Program-made: the position numbers and the translations under genes
Shown here: in pieces, positions 19,123 to 28,990 of the stretch
How the letters are laid out: every line of letters starts with the position of its first letter
Position numbering within the stretch: position 1 is the first letter of the stretch
Source of the DNA: CAYLYM01 sp964387645
GTDB taxonomy: Bacteria; Calditrichota; Calditrichia; RBG-13-44-9
Direction: 5' to 3'
Assembly (NCBI GenBank): GCA_964387645.1
Contig: CAYLYM010000001.1
Coordinates: 1 to 64,000, forward strand
DNA: 64,000 bases
The notes under the pieces: generated by a model
The model's database searches: none
Told to the model about the DNA's origin: nothing
Seen by the model: only the letters and a program-made list of their open reading frames with translations

Positions 19123-19539
19123 TCAACTGGTTGGTATTGCTGAATAATTTACTCGCAAAGCATTCGCTTTGCGGAGTTCTTGCTGAATATCGGTTATCAT
19201 CCCCATATCCGCATCCTTATCAACCTTGAGTGAAACAATAAGCTGGGGGTCTTCTGCAAGCTTATTCCATACAATGGTTCTCAGATCTGTAACTTTTTTA
19301 ACAGTCACATCATCAATAACAACATTATTAAATCGATCAACCCAAATCGTGGTCACGTGCCTACGAGAAGGTAACTTTTCAATTTTCATAGCTTCAGGCA
19401 GATTGACCTTCAGGCCGGTATATTCTCTAAGTACTGTACTAACCATAAAGAAAATCAGCAATTGGAAGATAATATCCGGCATGGATGCGGTAGGAATCCC
19501 GATTTTCATTTTAATTTTTTTCTGAATCTTAATAGCCAT
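19123..19539 (-). CDS. exbD: ExbD/TolR-type biopolymer transport protein (second copy)
   Basis: ExbD is the single-span partner of ExbB in the proton-driven motor that energises TonB. The 138-residue protein has the conserved membrane-helix Asp at residue 22 (PTASMPDIIFQLLIFF) and a periplasmic domain of the usual size. It is the second of two adjacent exbD genes and directly precedes tonB. Its sequence differs clearly from the first copy, so a heteromeric ExbD pair is likely. Confidence 0.93.
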   Translation of the reverse strand: MAIKIQKKIKMKIGIPTASMPDIIFQLLIFFMVSTVLREYTGLKVNLPEAMKIEKLPSRRHVTTIWVDRFNNVVIDDVTVKKVTDLRTIVWNKLAEDPQLIVSLKVDKDADMGMITDIQQELRKANALRVNYSAIPTS

Positions 19540-19589
19540 TTATTTTCCCTCGACTGTATTCAACAAAGTATTCTATTAGTTAAATAAAT

Positions 19590-19997
19590 TCAGGCTTCTT
19601 CCGGTTCCGCTATTGAGATTCGCGTTGCTCCTGCCTTTTTTAATTGATCAATGACTTTGATATAAATCTCATACTTGGTTTTTCGAGCAGTCTTAACTGA
19701 AACGATCAGTTTATCATTCTCCATAATTTTTTCACGAATAACATTATCTACTTCTTCTACCGGGACAATTTCCTCATCAATCAATATCTGTCCAGCATCA
19801 TTGATCAATAAATTAGTAATATTCTTTTTGCTGATTTCCTTCACTTCTCCAATTGGTGGTAACACTAAATCCAAACCTTTATCCACATCGATAGTAGTTG
19901 TTACCAAGAAGAAAATTAGCAATTGAAAAACAATATCAGGAAGCGACGCCGAAGGAATTTCTGGTTCACTTCTTTCTTTCTTTTTAATAATTGCCAT
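19590..19997 (-). CDS. exbD: ExbD/TolR-type biopolymer transport protein (first copy)
   Basis: This 135-residue single-span protein has the motor Asp at residue 21 (PSASLPDIVFQLLIFF) and a periplasmic domain ending in an acidic tail. It lies 24 bases after exbB and 50 bases before the second exbD. Two ExbD proteins per ExbB are common in Bacteroidota-like phyla. Confidence 0.93.
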   Translation of the reverse strand: MAIIKKKERSEPEIPSASLPDIVFQLLIFFLVTTTIDVDKGLDLVLPPIGEVKEISKKNITNLLINDAGQILIDEEIVPVEEVDNVIREKIMENDKLIVSVKTARKTKYEIYIKVIDQLKKAGATRISIAEPEEA

Positions 19998-20021
19998 GAT
20001 ACACTCTCCTTAAACGCTTAA

Positions 20022-20633
20022 TTATTCTTTATCAAATTCAATGAGTGTATCAACTAATTGAACTGATGCTTCTTCCATATCAATGATTAACTTATCGATA
20101 CGTGCTGTGGCCCAGTTGTAAAAAAACTGAACAATCATAGCAACAATCAGGCCGAAAAGTGTGGTGAGCAGTGCCTGTGAAATACCTCCCGCTACAACAG
20201 CAGGAGAAATATCATTGGCCGTTTTGATTGAGTCGAACGCAACAATCATACCCCAAACCGTCCCTGTAAATCCAAGCATAGGAGCAACTACAATGAAAAA
20301 ACCAAGCCAAATCATTCCCTTTTCCAGAAAAGCCATTTCGATGGAACCAGCGTTAGTAATTGCTTTTTCCACAAACTCGATCCCTTCTTTGGCTCGCATC
20401 AAACCGGCATGGAAAATGGAGGCAACAGGTCCGCGAGTATTTTCACACACTTCTAAAGCGGCTTCCGTTCCACCTTCCTTAAGTGCGGTACGTACTCGCT
20501 CAATAAAACGACGCGTATTAATTCCGGCACGCCACAAAGTCCACATTTTGGCCAGACCAATTGCTATTCCCAGCACAAGACAAACAAGAATAGGCCACAT
20601 GAAGCCACCACCTTGTTGAAATAATTGGACCAT
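20022..20633 (-). CDS. exbB: ExbB/TolQ/MotA proton channel family protein
   Basis: This 203-residue inner-membrane protein has three hydrophobic segments (about 12-32, 105-128 and 148-172). The last two form the conserved MotA/TolQ/ExbB block, with PMLGFTGTVWGMI and GGISQALLTTLFGLIVA. It forms the pentameric proton channel that drives ExbD and TonB. It is first in the four-gene exb-tonB operon, 95 bases after the processing protease gene. Confidence 0.94.
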   Translation of the reverse strand: MVQLFQQGGGFMWPILVCLVLGIAIGLAKMWTLWRAGINTRRFIERVRTALKEGGTEAALEVCENTRGPVASIFHAGLMRAKEGIEFVEKAITNAGSIEMAFLEKGMIWLGFFIVVAPMLGFTGTVWGMIVAFDSIKTANDISPAVVAGGISQALLTTLFGLIVAMIVQFFYNWATARIDKLIIDMEEASVQLVDTLIEFDKE

Positions 20634-20727
20634 AACAAATAGACCTCCTAATTCAGTTTCTTTTATTATTTATTTAACTAATATTTGGCAAATTATACAT
20701 ATATCAAATTATAAAGTCAATATTTTT

Positions 20728-22359
20728 TTAATATTTCCCTGTACTTTCTGTCGATTCGTTTTTATTCAACATAGTGATCCTAACTGCTTCATCAAATGAA
20801 TTCAATGCGGCATGAAATTGATTATCATTTTGCAGTAGAATATAATAAAATCCTTCTCTCTCCCAGAAATGCCTGGCAATTTCAGCTTTAATTCTGGTAG
20901 AGATGAATTTAAGATCTCTATTAAAGGCCTCTTCATCGATTTTTATACCTTTACTCTTGCATAAAAATTTGAATTCGTTCAAAATTTCATCAGTTACAAC
21001 AAACTCATCATTGAACTTTTTTAAAGTGGTTTTGATTTCTGGATGTTTACTGGCAATTTGTGTGGCATATTCAAAAAAAACCCGTTTTATTAAAAATTTA
21101 TTGGTTAACTTGGGTGAACGGGAATAGCTTTTATATGGAACAATAATATCTGGACGAATGCCTCCACCACCATAAACTACTCGACCAGCTCGGGTATAAA
21201 ACTTGGGCCGATTTTTTAGGCTATCTTCACTTGTCCAACTGGTATCAGCGGTCTCAGCATAATATTCTTGAAACTTCTTGCCCTTATAATCTCTTTGAAT
21301 CAACCGTCCGCTTGGTGTGTAATACTTAGCAGTAGTAACCCGAACAGCAGAACCATCGTTTAAAGGAAACTCTTTCTGGACAAGACCTTTACCAAAACTG
21401 TTCCTACCAATAATCAAACCACGATCATAATCCTGGATAGCACCAGAAACAATCTCAGATGCCGATGCCGAACCGCGATCTATCATGATAATAAGTGGAA
21501 AATCGTATACAGGGCCAGTTCGCCATTGATCTGAATAGAATTTCTCTATTGAACGGTTATTTCGTCCACGAGTTTCTACAATCAATTGATGACCTGGTAT
21601 AAACATACCAGCCATTTTTACAGCTTCGTGTAAATATCCACCTGGATTACCACGCAAATCCAAAATCAATCGCTTCATCCCCTGCTTTAACAATTCTTCA
21701 ATGGCAGCACGAGTCTCTTCAGTGGTCGTTGCGGCAAACCTATTTACCCAGATGTAGCCTGTACTATCATCAGCCATGAATTTCATCGAAACTGTGTATA
21801 TAGGAATAACATCCCTAACAATCGTAATTTCAAAAGGTTCTTCAACACCATCGCGCAGAATTGTTACGTTCACCGATGTACCTTTCGGACCTTTTAGTTT
21901 CTTTGGAACTTCTTCTCTAGTAATACCAATAACTGATTTGCCATTGATTTTGATAATCTTATCTCCGGGAAGTAAACCCAAACGCTCAGAAGGAGAACCC
22001 GCGATTGGGGATATAACTGTTATATATCCATCAATTACATCAAATTCAATTCCAATACCTTCGTAATGTCCACTAAAACTTTCTTTATTAGCCTTAACCT
22101 TTTTGGGCTCTATATATACACTATGAGGGTCTAATTCGCTTAACAGGCCTGATATTGCACCTTCAATAGCCTTATCCCACTCCACATCTTCAACGTAATA
22201 CCATTTAACTAAAGAAACTACCCGCATAAATTTATTTATTTGCTCCTTTGAGAGATCGTGAACATCCGCAACCAATCCATGATTTAATAAGACACCGATT
22301 CCCCCACAAACAATTAAAATAAAAATAATGATGACGGGCGTCTTTTTAAAACGAACCAT
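20728..22359 (-). CDS. Carboxy-terminal processing protease (peptidase S41)
   Basis: S41 proteases degrade or trim periplasmic proteins from their C-termini and can act on murein hydrolases. The 543-residue protein has an N-terminal signal anchor (about 8-27), an S41 N-terminal domain and a PDZ domain (about 95-185). In the catalytic domain GSASASE at 296-302 gives nucleophile Ser299, GAIQDY gives Asp310, and NSFGKG places the general base at Lys324; the spacing matches the Escherichia coli Tsp residues. The C-terminal region after about 400 is charged and helical. It lies upstream of exbB on the same strand. Confidence 0.93.
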   Translation of the reverse strand: MVRFKKTPVIIIFILIVCGGIGVLLNHGLVADVHDLSKEQINKFMRVVSLVKWYYVEDVEWDKAIEGAISGLLSELDPHSVYIEPKKVKANKESFSGHYEGIGIEFDVIDGYITVISPIAGSPSERLGLLPGDKIIKINGKSVIGITREEVPKKLKGPKGTSVNVTILRDGVEEPFEITIVRDVIPIYTVSMKFMADDSTGYIWVNRFAATTTEETRAAIEELLKQGMKRLILDLRGNPGGYLHEAVKMAGMFIPGHQLIVETRGRNNRSIEKFYSDQWRTGPVYDFPLIIMIDRGSASASEIVSGAIQDYDRGLIIGRNSFGKGLVQKEFPLNDGSAVRVTTAKYYTPSGRLIQRDYKGKKFQEYYAETADTSWTSEDSLKNRPKFYTRAGRVVYGGGGIRPDIIVPYKSYSRSPKLTNKFLIKRVFFEYATQIASKHPEIKTTLKKFNDEFVVTDEILNEFKFLCKSKGIKIDEEAFNRDLKFISTRIKAEIARHFWEREGFYYILLQNDNQFHAALNSFDEAVRITMLNKNESTESTGKY

Positions 22360-22439
22360 CTATTTACCTCCATCAAATATATATTTTGAGTAAATACCTA
22401 TTCTAAAAATTTCATTTATTTTTTCTACACTTTTTAACA

Positions 22440-24608
22440 TTAATCATTTTTCAAGGACTTTGCACTAATTTTTTTGACAAATTTAACTTCCCAACTTTCT
22501 TCAAGTTCAATTTTAAAAGAAAAAACCACTGCTGAGCTCTGGTAGACTCTCTCAAACCCTGCTTCAGATTGTGAAATCGTTTCGACAGGACATCTCCACA
22601 CACGGGCTTTTTGATCACTCATTAAATCGATTTGTATATCATTATATTCATCGACCAATCCAAGATGTTGTATATCAGAAATTTCTCCAGAAGAAGCTAG
22701 ATTTTTCGGTTGTATGGTTGCATTATTAGAAAAATAATAGCGATCATCGGCATATCCAGCCAAAAGACTGAAATTAAATTCAACACCAAACCACACTGGT
22801 AATTTAGTTTGATTATATGAGTTTAATTTATAATAAATATTTATCTGCGGAGTTTTTTTGTTCAATTCAATAATTTTCGTAACCGTTAGAGGAATTTTTT
22901 CATGACCAGACTGAATATTACCCTCTCTCTCCAAAACAACTCTCAGAAAATTGCTATCATTCTCCTTCCTAATTGTTCGATACTCTCCCAGAGCAAAATC
23001 ACCCAACTCTTCATATCTGGCCGCCTGAAAATCTGTTAAAGTGGTACCCTGTCTGAAAAAATGATCTATTAAAGATTTACGTTCATAAAAATCATAATTT
23101 AAATATTTCTCCAATCCTTCTTCCTTGCTCGAAATTAAATCGTGAATACTCGCGATAGAATCATCATATCTCGTATTACTATTCGTTTTTGCTTGATTCT
23201 GGGATATTAACAATTTTTGATGATACCCTTCTTCATGACGTGTTAATGTATTTAAAAGATTGAAATTCTTTGGTAAGTAATCTAACTCAGTTATTCTTCC
23301 ACCACGGGCAGGTTCCAGGTATAAATTTAACTGAGGTGTTTCTAAAATGATTTCATCATATCCATCACTATTATAATCGAATTCCAAAAGAGCTGATGAT
23401 TGTTCTCTCTTATTGGCTTTCCTTAAAAGTTTTTCTGCTTCAAGTATTTTCCGATAAACAGCATGCCTTAAATGTCCCAGATATAATCCACCAAACACAC
23501 CATGCCAGTAAGGGCAATTACACTGGCCAGCCCAGAGGTGATCCAGGGCCTTATCCAAAATTGGATCGTCTTTAAATTCCTTCGCTTTCCAGATTTGTGA
23601 ACTTACATACAACATTTTTTTATGCATCTGATTCGCTTCAGGATATTTGGCCATAAAATTCCGCCAGAATCCTCCACGGACAAATACACCGAATTTATCA
23701 TAAATATGATGTTCTTTCAGGTAATGTTCAAATTCTTCATATTTCTGGAAAGCTTTCGGGAATAAAGTCCATTGCATCATTTCTGCATAAGATGCAGTTG
23801 GTAGATAAATCCGCCCTATTGGTTTCATTTTATCAATCATTTCGGAAAAATGCACCATTTCAATCCAAGCCAGATTTTCGCATATTTCCTGGAGAAATTG
23901 TTCTAACCACTTATTTTTAAAAACATGTTTATACGTTCCAGGCCAAACACCAAATTTTTCTCCGTCATCCGCAAAAACAATTAAACAATCCTCTCGATCG
24001 GCAGCAAATTCCCGAAGATATTCAATAGTAACCACAGGATTCTGGAACGGGATAGTATATCTCAATTTCTGGCTAATGGGAAAAATGTTGACCGAACTGC
24101 CGGAATCTTCAGTAATATAATACCCTGACAAATCCTTATTTTCCAGACCAGAATATCTAAAATGGGCATCATCAATAACAGTATACTCTATACCTGCTTT
24201 TCGCATGATAGTAGGAAGCGTGGGTTCCCAAACTCTCTCAGCTAACCACATTCCTCGCGGTTGTTGACCAAATTCGCGGAGAATCCATTCCGACAACTTT
24301 TGAATCTGACCAATTCCATCTTTTTGAGGAACCACCGAAAGTATTGGCTCATAAAACCCACCACTCATAATCTCAACCTGTCCACGAGAGGTCATCTCTT
24401 TTAACTGTGTAATGTGCTCGGGAAAATGTTTTTTTATCCATTTAAGTAAAATGCCTGTGTAATGTATGTTGATTTTAAAATCAGGATATTTCTGAATAAC
24501 ATCTAAAAAAGGTTGATATGCTTTATGATATGCTTCTTCAAAAACAAAATCAAAATTACCAACAGGTTGATGACAATGAATCCCGAAAGCGAATTTTATT
24601 TTTCCCAT
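22440..24608 (-). CDS. Glycoside hydrolase family 57 (4-alpha-glucanotransferase or alpha-amylase)
   Basis: The 722-residue enzyme acts on alpha-1,4-glucans in the cytoplasm. It has the GH57 motifs FGIHCHQP (8-15), GGFYEP (83-88), WLAERVWEP (121-129) with nucleophile Glu124, and FADDGEKFG (212-220) with acid/base Asp214. These numbers agree almost exactly with the Thermococcus litoralis glucanotransferase (Glu123, Asp214). The C-terminal half matches the beta-sandwich domains of that subfamily. I chose the ATG at 24608 because GGGAG lies about 7 bases upstream and the family motif starts at residue 8; the longer frame would run into the upstream gene. It starts 17 bases after the arginine decarboxylase stop. 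Confidence 0.9.
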   Translation of the reverse strand: MGKIKFAFGIHCHQPVGNFDFVFEEAYHKAYQPFLDVIQKYPDFKINIHYTGILLKWIKKHFPEHITQLKEMTSRGQVEIMSGGFYEPILSVVPQKDGIGQIQKLSEWILREFGQQPRGMWLAERVWEPTLPTIMRKAGIEYTVIDDAHFRYSGLENKDLSGYYITEDSGSSVNIFPISQKLRYTIPFQNPVVTIEYLREFAADREDCLIVFADDGEKFGVWPGTYKHVFKNKWLEQFLQEICENLAWIEMVHFSEMIDKMKPIGRIYLPTASYAEMMQWTLFPKAFQKYEEFEHYLKEHHIYDKFGVFVRGGFWRNFMAKYPEANQMHKKMLYVSSQIWKAKEFKDDPILDKALDHLWAGQCNCPYWHGVFGGLYLGHLRHAVYRKILEAEKLLRKANKREQSSALLEFDYNSDGYDEIILETPQLNLYLEPARGGRITELDYLPKNFNLLNTLTRHEEGYHQKLLISQNQAKTNSNTRYDDSIASIHDLISSKEEGLEKYLNYDFYERKSLIDHFFRQGTTLTDFQAARYEELGDFALGEYRTIRKENDSNFLRVVLEREGNIQSGHEKIPLTVTKIIELNKKTPQINIYYKLNSYNQTKLPVWFGVEFNFSLLAGYADDRYYFSNNATIQPKNLASSGEISDIQHLGLVDEYNDIQIDLMSDQKARVWRCPVETISQSEAGFERVYQSSAVVFSFKIELEESWEVKFVKKISAKSLKND

Positions 24609-24625
24609 CCAAATCTCCCATGAAG

Positions 24626-25171
24626 TCAAGGTAAAAGCACAGCTGCCGCAATTACAGTGGTCCAATTACCGTTTTTGTCCCCTAAAGCCGTTTGTGTAAT
24701 ATCACGGGTTCTAACAATTTTGCCACTAATCTTCCATAACTCTTTTTTTTCGTCCCAGCTTGCATTAGGATCAAAATCTACACCTAAAATAGTAGCTAAC
24801 ATCATAGCTGCCAGATCTTCGGCATAATCACCCGCCTTTGATTCATTTTCACCAAAACTATGATGTTCAGATAAATAGCCATACATCTTCTTATCAGCGG
24901 GAATCGCTAATCCAACCGAAGCAGCAATCAACCGATTAGGTTCATTTGTACTGTTTTTACTTAAAACACAATGCGTAATTTGCCCGGGCTTCATTTCTTT
25001 TAAGCCAGCTTCTACTGATATTACTTTACAACCTGGCGGAAGAATTGAGGACACTTCAACTAAATTATAAGGTGCAATACGTGCATCTCTTAAAGCCATT
25101 TCAAAACTGGCCAATTTTTCTTTATGACGCCCAACTCCTTTGGTAAGAAACACTTTTTTAGGAATATACAT
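24626..25171 (-). CDS. pdaD: Pyruvoyl-dependent arginine decarboxylase
   Basis: This enzyme converts arginine to agmatine, the first step of polyamine synthesis by the agmatine route. The 181-residue proenzyme is the normal length. Self-cleavage between Ser41 and Ser42 in [12 protein letters not shown] makes the pyruvoyl group. The GLAIPADK and [11 protein letters not shown] segments are typical of the family, first known in archaea and also present in Chlamydia and Bacteroidota-like bacteria. It sits 12 bases after the metallopeptidase-like gene and 17 bases before the GH57 gene, so all three are probably one operon. No agmatinase or agmatine deiminase gene is in the window. Confidence 0.92.
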   Translation of the reverse strand: MYIPKKVFLTKGVGRHKEKLASFEMALRDARIAPYNLVEVSSILPPGCKVISVEAGLKEMKPGQITHCVLSKNSTNEPNRLIAASVGLAIPADKKMYGYLSEHHSFGENESKAGDYAEDLAAMMLATILGVDFDPNASWDEKKELWKISGKIVRTRDITQTALGDKNGNWTTVIAAAVLLP

Positions 25172-25183
25172 CTCTAATATCCC

Positions 25184-26140
25184 TCACTTTAATTTATCTT
25201 CATTATCAATTATTTTGCTCATATCATTGGGATAATAGAAAGTTTCTTCTTGTTCCCACTCTTCTAAACGTCTGCGATTTCGATATTTAACAGCATATAA
25301 CGCACCTAATAAAACAATAACCATAACAATCCATAGTAAGTTTTCGAAATTCAATACCACATACCATTGATATTTATTCTGTAACCATCGATACCATTGT
25401 ACTTCAAAATCTATTCGATCCAGTCTTGTAAATTTAAAAAGAGCTTGATCGAAATTGCTGTCCTCTACTTCTGATAAAAAATGTGCCCATCCACCGTGGT
25501 TTTTTAAAAATTTATTAAATAAAAACTGAACAGCCGAAAGACATTGAAGATAGGCTAATTGTGCCCTTGCTTCATTGAATGTAAGCAAACTATCTATATC
25601 TTTCAGGGGAATAATTTTTTTAGCAAAAATGGCATTCCCAAGACGAATTCCTTTCTGGATGGTGATCGATTCTCCAGATAGATATTCAGCTAATCCTTCA
25701 TTAAACCAGAGTGGGATGTCTCTATCGTCAAATTTTGCAAAAAAATAAAGATGTGACAATTCGTGTAAAAAGGCTTTTTCCAGGTCGTAAGGTCCCGTCA
25801 CCCAGGTGGGTTTCTTAATAATGATCCTGTGATGCGAGGGGAAAAAAACTGCATTACTCCACTCAGGTACACTTGCTAATGATAATTTATTAAATTCCTC
25901 AATGGTTATCGGAAAATATATGCTTACGCTTGTTTTCAATTTCAATCCAAAAATTTCCTCAAATTTTTTTTCAAACTTCCGGAGAATTTTCAATACTCTT
26001 AAAGCTCTCGACTCGGCATCCGGTTTATAAATGAGCTTAAAATTCTGAAATTTCAGTTCTACATAAGATTCTAATAAAACATCATCCGGAAAAAATAAAG
26101 CGTTAAATATAATGAGTAAATATAAAATATGCCACTTCAT
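25184..26140 (-). CDS. Membrane-anchored gluzincin metallopeptidase-like protein (peptidase MA type)
   Basis: The protein (318 residues from the ATG at 26140) has a signal sequence and an extracytoplasmic domain with HELSH and, about 20 residues later, NEGLAEY. That gives the HExxH plus distal Glu zinc arrangement of gluzincins, so it is probably active. A single membrane helix near the C-terminus (about 268-288) is followed by a charged cytoplasmic tail. The substrate is unknown. Reading from a TTG at 26164 adds eight residues, but ATG followed by a Lys and hydrophobic start fits a signal peptide better. It is the first gene of the operon with arginine decarboxylase and GH57. Confidence 0.78.
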   Translation of the reverse strand: MKWHILYLLIIFNALFFPDDVLLESYVELKFQNFKLIYKPDAESRALRVLKILRKFEKKFEEIFGLKLKTSVSIYFPITIEEFNKLSLASVPEWSNAVFFPSHHRIIIKKPTWVTGPYDLEKAFLHELSHLYFFAKFDDRDIPLWFNEGLAEYLSGESITIQKGIRLGNAIFAKKIIPLKDIDSLLTFNEARAQLAYLQCLSAVQFLFNKFLKNHGGWAHFLSEVEDSNFDQALFKFTRLDRIDFEVQWYRWLQNKYQWYVVLNFENLLWIVMVIVLLGALYAVKYRNRRRLEEWEQEETFYYPNDMSKIIDNEDKLK

Positions 26141-26164
26141 ATTTTTATAAAGGCTATTGTTCAA

Positions 26165-26551
26165 ATAAATTTGTCAGTAATTTAATCATTTAATGATAAT
26201 CACAAATTTTATTTTTTTCTAAATTACTCACTTTAATATAAAATTTTTAACTATTCTAAAAATTCATCGAAAGTAAAGACACACTATTTCATATGTAAAC
26301 ATTAAATTTAAAAACAATCTTTGCCCGGATGTAATTGATTTTACTTGAATATCCAACTTTCAATTTTTTAATCATAAACCACTTAAAAATGTAATTTTGA
26401 AAAATATTCTATGTTGAAGTTAAAAATCAGGAATATTCTGTCTAAAAATTGGAATTGAATAACGAGATGGGAAAACGAGCTCGATTAAACTGTTTTAAAA
26501 TCTTTTTTCACAATATTTTTTAAATTTTTAAATCAAATATATAAGTCATGA
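26165..26551. other. AT-rich intergenic region
   Basis: I see no gene or structured RNA in these bases between the MFS transporter end and the metallopeptidase-like gene. Upstream signals for the metallopeptidase-arginine decarboxylase-GH57 operon probably lie near its right-hand neighbour, but no clear promoter boxes stand out. Confidence 0.45.
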
Positions 26552-27841
26552 CTAAAAACCATTATCTTTTCTTAAATACTCGTTCGCAATTCTTTCTCCT
26601 TCTTTAAGATCAACTTTCCATAGGAAATATCCACCAGCAATAAATAATAAAAAAACTGATAAGATGCCATTCCGGACATTCTTGGTGATCAGGGTTACCG
26701 TTCCCATCATGGTTGGACCGAGAACTGCGGCAAATTTTCCGAGCATATTGTAAAAACCATAAAATTCGGCGGCTTTTTCTCTGGGAATGATCCGTGAATA
26801 CAGGCTTCGGCTTAAAGCCTGAATTCCTCCCTGAAACAATCCCACCAGTGCCGCCAATCCATAAAAATGCCAGGTAGAATTCATGAAATAGCCCAGGAAT
26901 GTGATAAGACAATAGCCAATTATTCCTATGATAATTGCCGATTTAACACCGATTTTTTTGGCCATTTTGTAATACACCATGGTTGCCGGAAAAGCGATGA
27001 ATTGCACTATCAATAAGGCTGCAATTAAGGAACTGTCTGCAAATCCCAAAGATACGCCATAATCCACCGCCATTTTGATGATGGTATCAACACCATCTAT
27101 ATAAAGCCAATAGGCCAAAAGAAAAAGCCCCACGATCTTAAGATATCGGATTTCTTTAAGAGTATTAATTAACTGTTGCCACCCTAGCACCGCAGCTTCT
27201 TTTATTTTAACGGGATTATAAATTCTTGGCTCTTTTACCCATAGGAACGTTGGTATGGAAAAAACCGCCCACCAGACGGCAACTGACAAAAAAGCCAGGC
27301 GGATCGCCGTTGTTTCATCTGGAATACCAAATGAGTCTGGAAAATTATACATGAGCACATTCAGCAAAAGTAACAATCCACCGCCTACATAACCCAGTGA
27401 AAAGCCAAGGGAAGAAACATAATCCACCCTGTTTTTTGGGGAAACACTCGGAAGAAGAGAATCGTAAAAAATATTTCCTCCAGCAAATCCGATTGATGCC
27501 AGAACATAAAGCAGTACCGCCATAGGCCAATGCCCTCTTTCAACCATCCAAAGACCACCAGTCATAACAATCCCAAGAAAGGCAAACGTAAATAAGAATT
27601 TCCTTTTAGCAGTACCTCGATCAGCTATAGCACCTAAAAAGGGTGCTAAAGCAGCTACCAAAATGGATGCTATGGAATTAGCTAACCCTAAATAAAAAGT
27701 ACTCTCAGAAGCTGCAGTCCCGGCGCTCCAAAATTTCTTAAAAAAAGCAGGAAAGAATCCGGCCATTACTGTAGTGGCAAAAGCAGAATTTGCCCAATCG
27801 TATAGAGCCCACGATATAACACTGCGTCTCTCTTTATCCAT
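26552..27841 (-). CDS. MFS transporter, UMF1/Atg22-like
   Basis: The 429-residue protein has about twelve membrane helices. Its N-terminal signature SWALYDWANSAFATTVMAGFF is typical of the UMF1/Atg22-like subfamily of the major facilitator superfamily, together with APFLGAIADRG after helix 2 and GGIQALSRSLYSRIIP in the second half. Eukaryotic Atg22 exports amino acids from the vacuole; bacterial substrates are mostly unknown. It is a single gene with more than 250 bases on each side. Confidence 0.9.
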   Translation of the reverse strand: MDKERRSVISWALYDWANSAFATTVMAGFFPAFFKKFWSAGTAASESTFYLGLANSIASILVAALAPFLGAIADRGTAKRKFLFTFAFLGIVMTGGLWMVERGHWPMAVLLYVLASIGFAGGNIFYDSLLPSVSPKNRVDYVSSLGFSLGYVGGGLLLLLNVLMYNFPDSFGIPDETTAIRLAFLSVAVWWAVFSIPTFLWVKEPRIYNPVKIKEAAVLGWQQLINTLKEIRYLKIVGLFLLAYWLYIDGVDTIIKMAVDYGVSLGFADSSLIAALLIVQFIAFPATMVYYKMAKKIGVKSAIIIGIIGYCLITFLGYFMNSTWHFYGLAALVGLFQGGIQALSRSLYSRIIPREKAAEFYGFYNMLGKFAAVLGPTMMGTVTLITKNVRNGILSVFLLFIAGGYFLWKVDLKEGERIANEYLRKDNGF

Positions 27842-28098
27842 AAAATCAATCTACTATTCTTCAAAAAATAGGTCAATTTCATATTTTCAAAAATATTGAA
27901 TAATATTTATACTTTCTAACCAAATCTTAAACTCGCTTTTCAATAAGATTTTCAAATACACTCATATCTAATTCTATTTATTCATTGAAAACAATAAAAT
28001 ACATCTAACAAAAACATGCATTTTCATGTTTGATTGAAGATAATATAAGATTTGGCAATTCGTCTGGATGCAATGTCAGTTAATTAAATTACTTAAAG

Positions 28099-28920
28099 TC
28101 AAGTTTGAACATACTCTTTTTTCACCCAGCCTTCAATTTGGACATCGACTTTATACCAGCCTTCCCTCTCCTCCAAAATTTTCAATTTTGTTCCTTTGTA
28201 AAGAGGTGGGGCTATGGTCGATGCACTTAAGCTACTATCTGATCGAATATTTAACCTAGATGCAGTAACTATTCCGGTTTTACCAGCAATAGTTATCTCT
28301 TCGGCTTCATCCATAGATCGGTCACTTTGGAGAATACGCTCTCGGAGTTTATCCAAAGGAAAAGCAGGTCCAGGATCAGTTTTTCGACTAGGGGAAATTT
28401 CTTCATGGCCCAGAATAGTATTTATCGGATAAACTCTGGTGAGAAGTGTGCATATCTCCTGCACAACGTTAATTTGCTCCTCAGTGTATCGATGCCAATA
28501 TGATGGAACTGTTTCGTTTCGGTGCACCGCTTCTAGTACCTCATCTGCTGTATAATTTCGACCGAACCATGAAAAATACACATCCCCACTTTTATTCAAC
28601 CGACCGGCATTATCTATCTCGATCCCGATGGAATATTTATTGAGTCCCACTCTTCCCTGATAAGCACTCCTACCTGCATGCCAGGCGATTGTATTAAAAG
28701 AGACCAATTGCACAATTCGCCCATCTCTACCAACCACCAGATGTGCTGATGCTTTGGTATTGGGATCACACAGGGTATTTACAGACGAATCCAATGATCC
28801 GCCTGCAGTATAATGTATAACAATAGTATCTGGTAATCCTTCAGCAAATTGTCCACCTTTATTGGGAGAATCCTTGCGGGTAACATCATCCCCAATCAGA
28901 CGATGATTTCTGATTTTCAT
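28099..28920 (-). CDS. N-acetylmuramoyl-L-alanine amidase with SH3 domain
   Basis: The 273-residue protein has an N-terminal amidase_2 domain (about 28-200) that cuts the bond between muramic acid and the stem peptide. Visible zinc-site and catalytic features are VIHYTAGG with His36, GIEIDNAG, LGHEEISPSRKTDPGPAF with the later His and Asp, and AWHAG. A bacterial SH3 domain follows (about 213-273), likely for wall binding. There is no signal peptide, as in phage endolysins that rely on a holin. A holin-like gene lies 70 bases upstream on the same strand, which supports a lysis-type pair. Confidence 0.88.
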   Translation of the reverse strand: MKIRNHRLIGDDVTRKDSPNKGGQFAEGLPDTIVIHYTAGGSLDSSVNTLCDPNTKASAHLVVGRDGRIVQLVSFNTIAWHAGRSAYQGRVGLNKYSIGIEIDNAGRLNKSGDVYFSWFGRNYTADEVLEAVHRNETVPSYWHRYTEEQINVVQEICTLLTRVYPINTILGHEEISPSRKTDPGPAFPLDKLRERILQSDRSMDEAEEITIAGKTGIVTASRLNIRSDSSLSASTIAPPLYKGTKLKILEEREGWYKVDVQIEGWVKKEYVQT

Positions 28921-28990
28921 AATTCCTCCAAGTAAAAGAGAATTATCAACAATTTACTTGCGTATTTAAAGCAAAAAATTTCAAAAAAGA

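Noticed and set aside
20161..20619. 152-codon plus-strand frame inside exbB
   Set aside because: It is a mirror frame of the proton-channel gene, proline- and serine-rich, without domain signature.
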